A DNA stretch of 64,000 nt from Xylogone sp. PMI_703 (lineage: Eukaryota; Ascomycota; Leotiomycetes). Where the stretch lies: NCBI GenBank assembly GCA_021399445.1, contig JAJTUQ010000002.1, forward strand, positions 6,076,001 through 6,140,000, in the 5' to 3' direction. A program made the translations under genes and the position numbers. The notes below the pieces were generated by a model that was not told where the DNA came from, made no database searches, and saw only the letters and a list, made by a program, of their open reading frames with translations. Positions 11,333-23,496 of the stretch are shown here, piece by piece; the stretch's first letter is position 1; each line of letters begins with the position of its first letter.

Positions 11333-13565
11333 ATGAAAATAGTTGCTCTTTTTATTTGCGGCTCTCTCTCTTGGAGGGTAGCCGAAGCTGCTTCAAAGGG
11401 ACTATGGGCTAGCACTTCTGCCTCGTTCGGTTCCCTGACCCAAGAGGCGTACTTTCTCGGCAATGGCAGACTTGGAGGTTTGTAGTCAGACTCGGTAGTA
11501 GAGTATATGCTTATATGCTATGAAAGCTATGCCATTTGGTCAGCCTGGAGCTGGTAAAGTTGTATTGAATGTTGACTCTCTTTGGTCTGGAGGACCATTT
11601 GAGTCTACCGTAAGTTGGGAGTGAGCCTTCAATGTCCTTAACTGATGAGTATCAGTCATATAGAGGAGGGAACCCAGCGTCCCCGGTCTCTCAGTACCTG
11701 CCTGGTATTAGAGAATGGATATTTCAAAATGGAACTGGAAGTATGCTCTCCTTTTTGCACTGGCCCGCTTAGTAGATATTTTTGTTAGCTATGTATCGCT
11801 ATTTCAATTGTGCAGAGCTAACGATGGCTGAAGACGTCACGGAGATACTCGGGGATACATCCCACTACGGAAGCTATCAAGTCTACGGCAACCTCTCCGT
11901 AGCATTGACTGGCGTGAACTCAGCTACTACTTATAACAGATCTCTTGACCTCAGTTCTGGCATCCATACGACTACCTACACAGCCAATGACGGAGCTACA
12001 TATACAGAGACAAATTGCAGCTATCCGGATCAAGTGTGTGTCTTTGCTCTCAGCTCAACCGCTGCTTTACCTGAAGTCACGATCGCTTTAGAAAATCAGC
12101 TCACAGACTCATCACTCGTTAATGCCACCTGCGGGGAAAACTATGTCCGATTGACTGGTATCACTCAACTTGGCCCTCCCCTCGGTATGAAGTACGATGG
12201 CATTGCTCACCTCACGACTCGTACGGGGACAGCATATTGCAGCGATTTAACGGCGGGCACTTTGGTCATACCTGCTGGTTCTCATATACGCTCCTTTAGC
12301 CTTGTTTTTGGTGGTAACACTGATTACGACCAAAAGGCCGGCACTGCAGAAACGAATTACTCCTTCAAGGGAGTAGACCCTGGGCCTTATGTTGAATCCG
12401 TTACTGCTGCTGCTTCTGCAAAGCCCGAAAGTAGCGTAAGGCAAGCACATAAGAAAGATTATCAAAATCTAGCCGGTCTATTTACCTTGAATCTACCTGA
12501 TACTGCTGGGTCGCACACGACGAAATGAACACCTTTGGGCATACCGGGCTAAAGGACAACGCTCAGTGGGCCAACAATCCGGCCACCCCGGCATGGATGA
12601 TGCAACACGTTCTAGACCACTTTGACTATTCTCAGAATGTCACTTGGCTCCAACAACAAGCATATCCACTTTTAAAAGGCGTAGCCCAGTTCTGGCTTAC
12701 TCAACTGCAGGAAGATGAATTCTACGATGACAATAGCCTCGTAGTAAACCCTTGCAATTCTCCAGAACACGGCCCAACCACATTCGGCTGCACTCATTTT
12801 CAACAACTTATACACCAGCTCTTTTCCGATCTTGTTTCACTCTCTTCTGTCCTTCCCATATCAGACGATTTCGGCTCAAACCTCACCAATAGCCTAGCCT
12901 CGCTTGACAAAGGGGTACACACTGGAACCTGGGGTGAGATAAAAGAATGGAAGGTTCCCGATTCTTTTGGTTATGATTTCGAAAACGATACTCACCGTCA
13001 CCTCTCCCATCTGGTAGGCTGGTACCCTGGACACTCGTTCTCCTCTCTATTATCTGGATACACCAACGAGACCATCCAAAATGCCGTAGCAACGTCTCTC
13101 TACTCCCGCGGCCCAGGAAACGCCGATGATGCCAACTCGGGCTGGGAGAAAGTTTGGCGTTCTTCTTGTTGGGCTTTGCTCAATAACACCCAGGAGGCGT
13201 ATTTCGAGCTTGGGTATGCCATCGAACAGAACTTTGCGGGAAACCTTGCCAGCATGTATAACGGCCACAGCTCGCCGTTCCAGATTGACGCCAACTTTGG
13301 ATTTGTGGGCGCCGTCCTGAGCATGCTAGTTGTAGACTTACCGACGCTGGGTACTGAGAATGGTGAGAAGAGGACTGTCGTGCTGGGACCAGCAATTCCC
13401 GCGGCATGGGGTGGTGGTAGTGTTAAGGGGCTCAGAGTCAGGGGCGGTGGAATAGTTGACTTCAAGTGGGATGGGAATGGAGTAGTTACGAGTGCGAGCT
13501 TGATAAATAGAGAGTCACCACTTTTGATTATCAATAGGAATGGGCAGGTCCTTGTTGACGTTTGA
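11333..13565 (+). pseudogene. Secreted GH95 alpha-L-fucosidase with internal frameshifting deletion
   Basis: Family GH95 enzymes release alpha-1,2-linked fucose from glycans. Exons 11333-11477, 11527-11609, 11656-11740 and from 11816 read in frame: signal peptide (cleavage near VAEA-AS), LGNGRLGAM, WSGGPFE, then the N-terminal beta-sandwich region to LNLPDTAGS. At about 12510 the frame breaks: it ends in a TGA at 12526, while the next frame carries on as [16 protein letters not shown] through to the stop at 13565. In intact relatives roughly 90-100 residues, including the NINLQMN-type catalytic Asn segment, lie between these points; here they are absent. Later catalytic landmarks remain (NPCNSPEHG with the general-acid Glu, FQIDANFGF with the Asp). 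No GT-AG pair at the joint would mend it. A pseudogene is most likely; a collapsed assembly is the alternative. Confidence 0.8.
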
Positions 13566-15219
13566 TACTAGAAGAGGGATGGCCACGATGTCTTCCTCTT
13601 GTCTTTGGATGGGCTATGGGGATCACGTAGCATGTCGTACTGAACTGAATGTTTTGCAAATGGTTCAGATAATACGGGTATTTATCTGTTCTCATGAGCG
13701 TCTATAAGATCCGTGAGGAAAGATGCTGTAGTATTTCTTATGGCTAGAATACTATTATACTCTTGTTTGTCAATATTCTACTCAAATATGGATTAAACAA
13801 GACTCATTGGATATAACAAACACCATCAAACCATCCATATACTCACTCAGGTAGAAATATACACCTCCCCAAAAGCACAAAAGGTAAATATCTCCCACTA
13901 TTAAAACTAGTCCACATCCTAAACGCAAGCCATCTACAAATAATACTATCCTAGATCTCCCATTCATCCCAACTCCCACCAATCGCCCATCAAGACTTTA
14001 CCTTAATCCAACCAATCAAATCACTCCACCAATGAAACACGACCTCCGAAATCACTCACCAATAGAAACGCACAACGCTCGCGAAAATCCCAAAAAGGCC
14101 AGCATAGGAAAAACAAGGTTTGTTCCACTCCGTTTCACCACCACCCCTGTGCAGATGACCTCATTGGCGTCTTGATGATCAATGCTGCCGCGGGCGCCTG
14201 CCCTTGGGCACGTCCACCAGTACCACAGTACCGTACCCCGACAACCTGTAAAGTACCTGTACCTGTTAACTGGATCTAGATTTTGAACCTGTAAGTATTT
14301 CTTGGTGCCCCATCATGGAAAATTTTGGGTTGATGCGATTGGGTTTGGGCGTTTGCTGATGCAGGGTGATGTTTTCCTTTTGTCTTTCCTCTTCCTCTTC
14401 GTTTGTTCTCCCTGTTTCGCTTTGTTTCGTTTCAGCAAAGAACGTGAGTTAGTGGGTTATGCATCATGAGGTAAGGTCACTGTTTGGTGTTAGTAGTGTT
14501 TCTGTTATGGGTACTGTAGGCGCGTGTGTGTTTGTCTTGGTTGTCTGTGAAAGGTTACAGTACAGCATTGTTACACTACTCCAGCCATAACAGAGTACTT
14601 TGCTGTTTGTCAATGCCCATCTCTCATCCTGTCCATTGGTAATTGCATGTGGTATTGTGAAGCACACTGGGCAAAAAGTAACTGTTACACTTTTCTTTTA
14701 CCACCCACACCCCGTTATTTCCCTTTGGACCTTATCTATTTTGATGGTCGCTTTGGCGCGCGGTGATGGACAAACCTTGTGTGCTCTAGATTTATATGAA
14801 AAGAGTAGGAGCGGGCGTTCGTCACTGACGTATTTGGCGCGCCTTGGGTTTTTTTGTCCTTCTCTACGCCTGCCTGCTTTCTACCTCTTTGGCGCTTGGT
14901 GCTTGGGCTTTGTTATTATTACTGTCTTATTAGTTGCATCATCGTCGCAACTTTTCTTCACCTTTTTCACAACTTCAGGATAATTCGTCATTGTTACAAC
15001 ACTGTAGAACCTTGTTGGGAGGTCTTCTGTGAATCTTCAATAGACCTGGACTCCCTGATTTGTCCACCCTATTGTTGTAGACAAAGAGGCTTCTTTCTCT
15101 TGCTTGGTTATCAGCAGCTACTTGAGAGGGAAGATCTGTCGTATCAACTTCTGAGGCCCGACACAACATAATACCCACCTCTGCAGGAACAGAACGAGAA
15201 TACGAGGCAAAACAGCAAC
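13566..15219. other. Intergenic region of 1.65 kb
   Basis: Between the end of the GH95 locus and the start of the MARVEL-like gene, both on the plus strand. It should contain the GH95 3' UTR and a long promoter/5' UTR for the downstream gene. T-rich and C/T-rich stretches (about 14370-14430) are promoter-like. No coding frame is supported. Confidence 0.55.
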
Positions 15220-15982
15220 ATGGGGTTCCGCAACGCTATCGACTTCACTGCAAGCTACATCTTCTCCTCCATCTTTCGCTTTTGCCAACTCGTACTCGCG
15301 TTGACAGTATGTGGATTGTACGGAACAGATCTCAGCGCTGCGCATAAGCAGGGCAAGTACAGCGATGGAAAATGGGTAAGTTTTCTGTCTGCTTCCGCCT
15401 TTCAATATTCCAGTTTCATATTCAAATCTTGAATTCTTGTGTATATTTCACCTCTTCCGAGGATAGTTTGACATAGGAAAAGAGGAAGACGTGGAGAGAT
15501 GGAGAGAACGAAATAAAGAGAGTGAGAGTGAGAGTGAGAAAGAGCTAACTCAGTTTGATTGCTAGGTGTACGCCGAAGTGGTTGGAGCACTCGCAGCTTT
15601 CACTGCACTCCTTTATATGATCCCGTTCATAATGCGGGTGCCATTCATGTTCGTGTGGGACACCATCTTGTTCATCCTTTGGATTGCGCTCTTCGGGGTG
15701 TTTGGCAATGTAAGTACTCTACCTCGTCTGTTCCTTCCGTTTGAAAAATTTGTCGGTTCAAATAGAGTGCAAGACCATCAAAGCTAATCAATATTTCTCT
15801 TCGTGTAGCTATTCATCCATGCTCATGCTGGTGGTGTACCCGGAGTACAGCGGATGAAGAACGCAGTGTGGGTGGACCTGGTTAATGCGCTTCTCTGGCT
15901 CTTCTCTGCCATCGCTATGGCGTTCTACTGGTTTGGCCAGCGGCAGAAGCGATCCCAGTTTACAGGGCGGGCAATAGTCTGA
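15220..15982 (+). CDS. MARVEL-like four-TM membrane protein
   Basis: Three exons, 15220-15375, 15566-15709 and 15809-15982, give 157 residues. Four hydrophobic segments are visible: IFRFCQLVLALTVCGLYG, VVGALAAFTALLYMIPFIM, TILFILWIALFGVFGNLF and LVNALLWLFSAIAMAFYWF, ending in a short basic tail. Size, four-helix layout and conserved Trp/Phe-rich last helix match fungal MARVEL-domain proteins, which sit in the plasma membrane or cortical domains. Introns 1 and 2 begin GTAAGT or GTAAG and end TAG. Intron 1 (190 nt) holds the short tandem repeat at 15521-15538. Specific function unknown. Confidence 0.88.
15521..15538. repeat. Hexamer tandem repeat (AGTGAG)x3
   Basis: Three perfect copies inside the first intron of the MARVEL-like gene, within a purine-rich stretch. 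Too short to be more than a microsatellite seed. Confidence 0.85.
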
Positions 15983-18900
15983 GATGCTGCGGGCGACAGG
16001 TCCTGCAATATGGGGAAGGGAGCGAAGGAGATGCCGGGATGCACGCTGGTGGAGGATTGTCTCCGTTGGGACAAGTTGCTGCTGTGCTTCACTGTATGAT
16101 TTCACGACGGGCAGGGACGGCGGACGGGTGAGATATGCAACACTGATGTGCTTGGCGGGGTAGAGGTGGGCGTAGTGGGGAATTGGTGGGTTTTCTTCGG
16201 GGGTTTAGGAAATATCGATATCCAGGGCCGGATGGTGAAAGAATTGGGGACGGCATTTTGTTGTTTTCGCTCTGCACGGCTTGTATTATTACTTATACTA
16301 ATTATTGCGATGGTGTTGGAGAGGATGAGGGGAAACAGAGTTATGATACCCGTATTTGTTCGTCAGCAGCAATCTCAATGCGTGTTCTTGATGCTTTCTC
16401 CTGCAGCTTGGGTCGAAGCGGATGGAATGACAAGCCGGCACCACGAACGTCTTGATTGCAGGCCTTCCTCATGCCATTCTCGAAAGTCCCCTCAGTTCTG
16501 TACCTCCGTACCTGCTGTGGAGCAAAAAGTACTGGCACGACATCGCCGGGCAGTGGGCCAATGGCGCCAGCAGCATGCAACGTCTCCATCCAGCGAGGCT
16601 GATCCGGCCGCGCTTTTGCTGCTTTGCATGGGCCAGTTCCATGTACCCAAGTAGTTTTTGCGCCCCGGCCTGCCAGTAGCAGTGAAGGAGCATCTTCCCT
16701 CCCACACCAGCAGCCAAAGGCCGTCCCGGACAGGCGGATTGTCCTCCTTTGCTGCCCCTTTTAGTTGTCCATTCACCCCATTCTCTCTTCTCTGGCTTGT
16801 CGATACCGAAGGGCACCATGGTTGCCAATTGGCCCTGCTATGCCACGTACCTGGGCCTTTTCACTTCCACTTTTCACTTATCATCGCCTAGTCGAGGGAT
16901 AGCGTGTGCCCCAAGCAAGAATTGCCCTTGTCCAGGGTTCTACTCCGTACGGCTGCACTGAAAAATGGTACACAGTAAAGGGCACCAAGTGGGAATTTCC
17001 ACGAAGTAACTTGTACTAACGTACCCCAACGTCGACATCGTACGATGGATCGTCCCCCTTTTTTGTCGTTTCCTTCTAACCCTGCCGGAACGGAGATCGG
17101 TTTCTTTTTATTTTTTGACAGATTTGCTGGATGGGATGGCAGATGGATCTCTTGCTTGGTCGACGGAGCGGGCGCAATCTCCCGCACCATCGTTTGGTCT
17201 GACAGGTACGAGCTGCCGTGCCGGCGGCATGTCATCAATGTGCCTACTTGCGAGTAAATACTCATTGCAGAGGGCATTGTACGTGCCGTAAGAGAATTGA
17301 AGACTTGCTTTTTTTCCGGCTTCACGTCGCTTCTTCTAAGGAATTTTGCCCCTTTCTTACTGTGATACTGCGATCTCCATTGTAGGTTTGCATTGCATTG
17401 TACGCTATTGTTTATGACGAAGTGAATTGAGTTGTTTTCTGTCTGTGAGCCGGTTAGCATACATACATCTGCAGGTGCTTGTGCAGTCTGCAGCCAGTGT
17501 CTCCCACGGACGCATACACCTTCAACACTCGCAGCAGATGCAAGTCCCGCATGTCCTTACTGAATCTATCCCACGGTGCATGGGAGATTCGCACAAGGGT
17601 GGTATGGGTACCGTGGTTGCTGCTGGGCGGAGGTCAACGACGCCCATTTTTTTAAAGTGTGGTGCTCTCTTACGCCCATAAGGTTCCCTTGGTGGTAAGC
17701 CAAATGGGGAACGCCCGGTGGGGGATTGGGGATGCGATGATACGGTAGGGCTTCCATCCATCCCGCACGATGGTTGACTGTGGCGTAGCAAGGGACAGCA
17801 GAACCGTTCTGCTGTGTTGTCGTTTCGTGTGAGACGGGATCGTCTCTTTTTGGGTTGTTTCGAAACCAAAACAGTGAAAACAAAACAATTGATGAGCAAG
17901 ATGCTGCTGGTGTGCTGGATGATGCTGGACCATGGTGGAGATTGGGCATACTTGCCAGGAAGACGGTTGCTGCTGCCGCCAGCCAATCCCGTGCACCTGT
18001 AGCCGTCTTCGCTTTCCTACCGTGTACCCTAACAATGTACCGTACATGAACCCTTCCTTGGACTTACGCTCTCTGGCAATACGAAGGGCACAGAGAAGAA
18101 GGCGCAAAACCGCGGAGTTTCGTCTCTCCAACCTAGTCCTGAGGAGGCTGATGGCTTGGTTCTGCGTGGCAGGCAGGGTCGTTTATAGTGCTGAGTGTAG
18201 GCTACGTGTATTACGAATAGTCAGTGATTATCCGAGATCGAGATTTAATACACATCAACCGTCCCTCGCCGACTTCTCTCATTCTCTCGAGGAAAACAGA
18301 AACAAATCACAGACAAGCGCCCCCCTTTTGTTTTTGCCTCAACACCACCCAAGTGCAGCAGAGTGGGCGATTGGGTTGCAAAGCACGAACGGGAGTCCGG
18401 AGGAGTGAGGTCTATCATTGCACCCAAAGGGCCATCGAAAGTATCCAAGTATCTCGCCTCGCGTGCGACCCTGAGAAAATCGCCACGGGCAGACCCTGAG
18501 CTATCGCTGCTAGCAGCCTCACAGCGTGCCGGCCATTGGCACCACCAGTCGCTGGCGACTTGGCCCAAGTACGTAGAAGATGAGCTCTGGTGCCCACCGG
18601 CACTAGGATCCGAAGGCTTCGACTCACCCTGGGGGAAAAGGGCTGATCATCGTCAGCATCTTGAGCCCAAAGCAACAATCACAGTTTTTTTCTTCTTCGC
18701 TCCCAACTTTCTCCCTGCGCAACAAAATAAATTCAATCGAGAGCTCGTCGTTAGGGAAGGCCAAGAACCCTTTTCCTCTCATCCAAGCGACCCAAAGACC
18801 GGACGGTTTGCCCCTTTTTCCTTTGGGACGACCAGCACTAGAGGGATTCCCAGTGCGTGCAGACGTCACCAGCCCAGCGGAGATTCAGCACGAGACCACG

Positions 18901-19074
18901 AGACGACGCAGGCGGATCGGACGGCGTCGAACAAGCAGCAGCACCAGCGACCAGCGACCAGCAGTAGCAGGGCTTCTCCGCAATTCATCTCCTTTACCAC
19001 AACACGCTTCTCTCTGGTTTTGGGTACAGACGCAGAACTGCACCGTTGCTGAGAAGCGCGGCTCCGTTACCAGC
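15983..19074. other. Long (3.1 kb) non-coding stretch before the 19-kb gene
   Basis: The largest gene-free interval in the window. It has many overlapping short open frames on both strands, as expected where stop codons are sparse, but no domain motifs, no credible splice chains and no strand bias. It presumably holds the MARVEL-like 3' UTR plus a long promoter and leader for the gene at 19075. The frame of that gene stays open upstream to an in-frame ATG at 18661, so part of 18661-19074 could be coding. Confidence 0.5.
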
Positions 19075-20652
19075 ATGGCAAGCCGGTCGTTCAAGCCAGC
19101 CTCATACTTTACCCGGTCGCCAACTCGACGACAACGGCCCTCCTACTCGCAAACATCCTCCTCATCATCCGTCTCCACCACGCGCTCGTTGCAGTCAGAG
19201 GATTCGTACACAGCGCCGTTTCCACAGAGCGGTGTCAACACACCTACCGGTATCGAGCAGCAGACTGGTGGACCAGTGGTGGGCGGACGCAGCGGTAGTG
19301 AGACGCCGGGCAGCCCAGGTGAGTAACCCAGCTCGCCCAGCAACCAGCAAGAAACCCCAAAGCAACAGAACCCCGAGGGTGCCAGAAGGCAGCCTGCAAA
19401 CTGCAAGCCCGTCCCGTTCGCTAACGGGGGCGCGCTGGAGGGGGACCACCCCGCCAAAGCGCCAGCACGCCACATACGCACCAACGGGTCCCCTTCACTA
19501 AACGCATCCATTCACGCCTCTCGTTTCCCCCTATTGCTCACCACTGACAAACCCACTTCCTCTTTTCATCCTCACCTTCATAATCACTTCTCGCTTTATT
19601 ATATTATATTTACGGAATCACTTTACTGACGCTGGAGCTCCACCAAGGTATCAGCAAACTCGCTCTCTCCGAACCTGCTCTTGCTCGCGTCAGCACCCCA
19701 GGCAAGAAGCGCAGCAAACCCATCGCCATCGAACTCCCCACCAGAAGTGCCGGCGCTACCACGTACACGCCACTCTCTGCTCGTGGAGACTTGCAAGGGT
19801 AAGCTTGGTTTTCTGTCAAAACCCTCACGATGTCATCATCATTATTGTTTCGGGGTCCTCTCCAAGTGATTCTGGAAGATCACGGAGGCTTCCGTCGGCT
19901 TTAGCAAAGAGTGCGCGCTTACATTTAATAGCGGCTACTTCCCCAACCACGAAGAGCATCGCAGCTCATATCGACCCCATCCCTTTGGAGACAGTCATGG
20001 TAAATCCATAAACCGTGGATCCACACCGTCGTCTCCACTGCACAACTCCTCCGGTGAAGACTCTCCCACCTTAGGAGCCATCTCCGGGCCTGCCTCTGCA
20101 CTATCACCCTTATCGCCGTTCAACAACGCCGCTCCAGCACCATCTGTGTTAACCATGCCGTTCGGAAAGTACCATCCAAGTAACTACAAAATCACCGCCA
20201 CCAAGGTGACTACCACGGCCGTCGCTGCTCCTCCGCCTGAACTGTCACTACCACCAGCAGCGAAGAAGGCCAAGTCTCATAATTCAAATCGAAACTCCGA
20301 TGTAAAACGCAAGCTCCAGCAGTACCAGCGAGATATGATCGAGCAAGCAAAGCTAGCCTCCGCCCAGTCAGGCGGAGAAGTTGGATCGCACAAGCCTGTC
20401 AGTCCTCGACTACTTCCACTCGGCAGTCCAGGTCCTATCACGCCACTGGAACTAGAAGAGAGCCTACACGGCGGTTATCTAGTTGCCGGTGCATTAAGAG
20501 CAACTGGAAGGCCTGCTAGGACTTCGAGCATGGGCACAGAGGGTTCAGGAGCTTCTACTCTACGAGAACAAGAAGCCATCGACAGGATGATCGAAGCCGA
20601 GGAGGAGAGATGGGCTCGAGCAACTGCCAGTGGTCATGCCACAAGAGTATAA
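19075..20652 (+). CDS. Conserved fungal protein of unknown function, Ser/Pro-rich, KYHPSNYK motif
   Basis: Exons 19075-19318, 19648-19798 and 19932-20652 give 371 residues; introns are 329 and 133 nt. The joint at intron 1 reads PGSPG-ISKLALSEPALARVSTPGKK. The protein is largely disordered (Ser/Thr/Pro-rich). Ordered-looking pieces are a FGKYHPSNYK motif, a basic/coiled stretch around VKRKLQQYQRDMIEQAKLAS, and a C-terminal acidic helix EQEAIDRMIEAEEERW. I recall fungal proteins with the same KYHPSNYK block but no assigned function. The start is uncertain: MASRSFKPASYF was chosen as the more family-like beginning, although the frame remains open to an ATG at 18661. Confidence 0.8.
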
Positions 20653-22009
20653 GTCTTTGTCTCAAGTGTATGGATTATCTATACTTGAGGCGGCACAACA
20701 TACTCCAGAGTTGTGGCCCGGTTATTTTCGAGTGATGTCGAATGGGAGCTGTTGCTCACATACCGCAATCAAGTCTCACTACAGTATCAGCCTTCGACCA
20801 AAACCAACACAGACCTAGGTCTGTTCGCCTCTTAGACTTTGCACTCATCCTCACACGTGCACATGCACATCTACATCTTTCAACAAGATCGAAACCGACG
20901 ACCTGACTGAGGCAAGATCTGGATCTCGCCTCAATCTCAACACTATCCGCCTCTTCGCACCAGCATCGCCTTCGTTCTTCATTTCTGACATGTCCTTCTG
21001 AACTTCTTTCGTGAGATTTCCTTATACCATCCTCTCTCGGACCAAGTGCTGGTGCCGGCGGGATTATAGCGGTTTTCATCGGACCCGGCGTTTTCTGACT
21101 TCAGGGATTTTTCAAAACATTCGTTTTCGTCCCTTTTCTAATTCTCATCTTTATTCACATGTCTATTCCTCAAGGGTTTCATCACAAATTTTAGGTATGG
21201 AAAAAAAGGAATTATGGGCAAATTGTGTTAGATGTCTCCCTCCCACTGCTTGCTCTTATCTCGTCCTTTTTCTTCTTCCTTCGAGCAGTGGATTACGCGG
21301 GGATTTCATTATCGTCATGTGCAGGCGTAGATTGATATTTTAGCATAGTTTGCGAAAGTTGCTGGGACATGGACATGGAGATAGATGGTTTCTTTTAGCG
21401 GCGAGCTCTCTCTGAGGAGAGCTTTTTCTTTCGTGCTGGATTATGGAATTAGTATATATACCCCCTTAACTGAATTTATGAATTGCTACAATGCAATTTT
21501 TTACCCGACATTCAACTTGAGGACTCAATGCATGGAATAGAGTGAGATGAGTGATGTTATTTGTATTGTTTTGACCATTATGGCCGTGACTAATGTGTAT
21601 TCTGATGATGAAGTATGCCCCCACTTTCCGCATGAGAAGGAGGCTAAAATGCCAGAGAGAAACAATTATCCCGGAATGTTAAGTCCATCTAGAGAATAAA
21701 GAGGAGAATCGTATCTTGTTAATCGATAATGATCGCCCTTTATCCTCAAAGGCATGTAATATAAATCATAAATCTGCAACAAAAAAAAAAAAAAGACAAC
21801 AACGATCTCTACCATTCAATGGAGAGTCCCATGAAACTTGACCGTCCAAAAACATAACATGAGAAGAACTCCAAATACACCCCTCCTAAAGTAAATAGTT
21901 ATCCCTAAAAAAATGTACAAATATGAAAAATAAATCATAAATATAGGTATGTGTAAGATTCCAAAAGTTAGTGAAGAGGAATGGAGGGGAGGAGAGGAGA
22001 GGAGAGACT
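20653..22009. other. Convergent 3' intergenic region
   Basis: Lies between two convergent genes and should carry both 3' UTRs. It contains a poly-A run at about 21780-21794 and a (GGAGA)3 run at 21991-22005 directly beside the stop of the minus-strand gene. No coding frame is supported. Confidence 0.6.
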
Positions 22010-22833
22010 TTACAGCCCCAACCTCCTGGCTAATTTGCCTCTCTTTCCATTCTCGACTTCGCGTCTGAATTTCTTCCAGCTGCGGTCTCGTTCTTCCCAA
22101 TCTTTCATTTGGTCTGCAGTAAGAGAAAAGAAATAGGGTCGTTAGCTTGTGTTCTGGAGTGATGTGTACCGTAATTTAAAAAGGGCGTGTTTATAGAGAC
22201 AGACGAGGGGAAATCATAGCAACTGAAGGGGGTAGCAGCTTGGTAGAATGCGTAGGGAGATGATTCTAAAGTAGCAAGGGGCAGGAGAAACATACTCAGC
22301 AGCCAATCCCACCGTTGGTCCTCCCTGATTAACACGCCCATTCCATTCTCTCTCGCCAGTCTCTCCTGTCTCGCCCGTTCGGCGGCTTCTTCGCCCACCA
22401 GATACGGGTCCTCCAGTGGTCTCAATCTCTTCTCTTCTTCCTCTGCCATCTTGGCCTGCATGTTCTTAATCCCTTCCTCACCGCTCATAGCAGCGGTAAT
22501 AACTTCATGCTGTGACAGGGCTGTTGCGATCGTGGCACGGCGGTGGGCTACAGCATGGTAGTGCCGTGCTGCTGGATTGTGAGAGGTAGTGGTTGACCAG
22601 GCTGGAATGCGGAATTGGTCGAGAGAAGGGGCACGACTGCGGTGGTTGTGGAGTGGTGCTCGAGAAGAGGGAGTATATGACGGAGAAGATGCCGAGGATG
22701 GGAGTGTTGAAACATAGCTTGGAGCTTCTGAGGTGTAGCTCGGTGCTGCAGAGCGAATGGATGCCGTATCAGATTCGCGTGGTGTTGGAGGAGATTGGAA
22801 GGAGTGAGAGAAGTAGCTTGGAGGTGGCTCCAT
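22010..22833 (-). CDS. Conserved fungal protein of unknown function, C-terminal WDW...RRLGL
   Basis: Two exons, 22833-22296 and 22113-22010, give 213 residues (donor GTATGT, acceptor GCAG). The N-terminal half is Ser/Pro/Tyr-rich and probably disordered, with repeated APSY-like motifs. The C-terminal half is charged and helical: AMSGEEGIKNMQAKMAEEEE, then RWDWLLNQMKDWEERDRSW and a basic end RRLGL. The second exon is only 104 nt but is required to continue the WDW motif; unspliced, the frame would drift into unrelated residues. The pattern is shared by many Pezizomycotina proteins in my memory but has no known role. Confidence 0.8.
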
Positions 22834-23472
22834 TGGGAGAGACTGTATGTTCTAGGCCACTAATTCCTGTCAAATATCCGGATATGGTTGTGAATTTGAG
22901 ATGAAACAGTATCTCCGAATAATATCTCTATATCCCTTGTCATGTATATATTGGTCGGAAATGGTGGCTGTATCGGATATCTCCCGGTCTAGGATACGGA
23001 TGAGGGGTAAAAATGCTCGATGGAAATGGTAAAGGGTAAAAGTGGTCAGGTACTCCGGAACCTTAGTAAGAATAATCTCAATCTAGCCGGTTCAGATATG
23101 AATCCCTTGGAGCATATTAATTATTCTTCCATCATCTAGTAAGTCTTCGACTGATCGATGTCGCCGTCTCGTGGCCTTATCAGCTCACTGATAAAGCGAT
23201 GCGGGGATCAATCCAATCAGCCAACCGATAAGGAAGCGGGTAATTTAAACTTTGTTGATTTGGAAAAAGGAAATATCAAGCTTAAACAAGTGAAAACAAT
23301 TGAGCTGCTGGATTAGAGAAAGCAAAGAAATATCATGAGAGTTGTGGGTTCGAAGATATGAAGTCGTTGACTTTCCCAGCGCATCTCAGGTGTCATCTGG
23401 TTCTGCTGTGTCCCGCATTCGTACTGATAACCTAAAATCACATGCTGGGCTGCCCGGGGCAGGGGTTCTTTT

Positions 23473-23496
23473 GAGCCTCAGAGCCTCAGAGCCTCA
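23473..23496. repeat. Octamer tandem repeat (GAGCCTCA)x3
   Basis: Three exact, contiguous copies in non-coding DNA; a small microsatellite-like array. Confidence 0.9.

Noticed and set aside
12885..13534. Minus-strand frames opposite the 3' part of the GH95 locus
   Set aside because: Antisense shadows of the GH95 coding sequence, which has clear family motifs on the plus strand.
14600..14983. 127-residue hydrophobic open frame upstream of the MARVEL-like gene
   Set aside because: Hydrophobicity comes from T-rich promoter-like DNA; no start context, motif or splice partner.
23341..23365. Sequence resembling a tRNA T-loop (GGTTCGA)
   Set aside because: No box A, acceptor pairing or anticodon arm at suitable distance.
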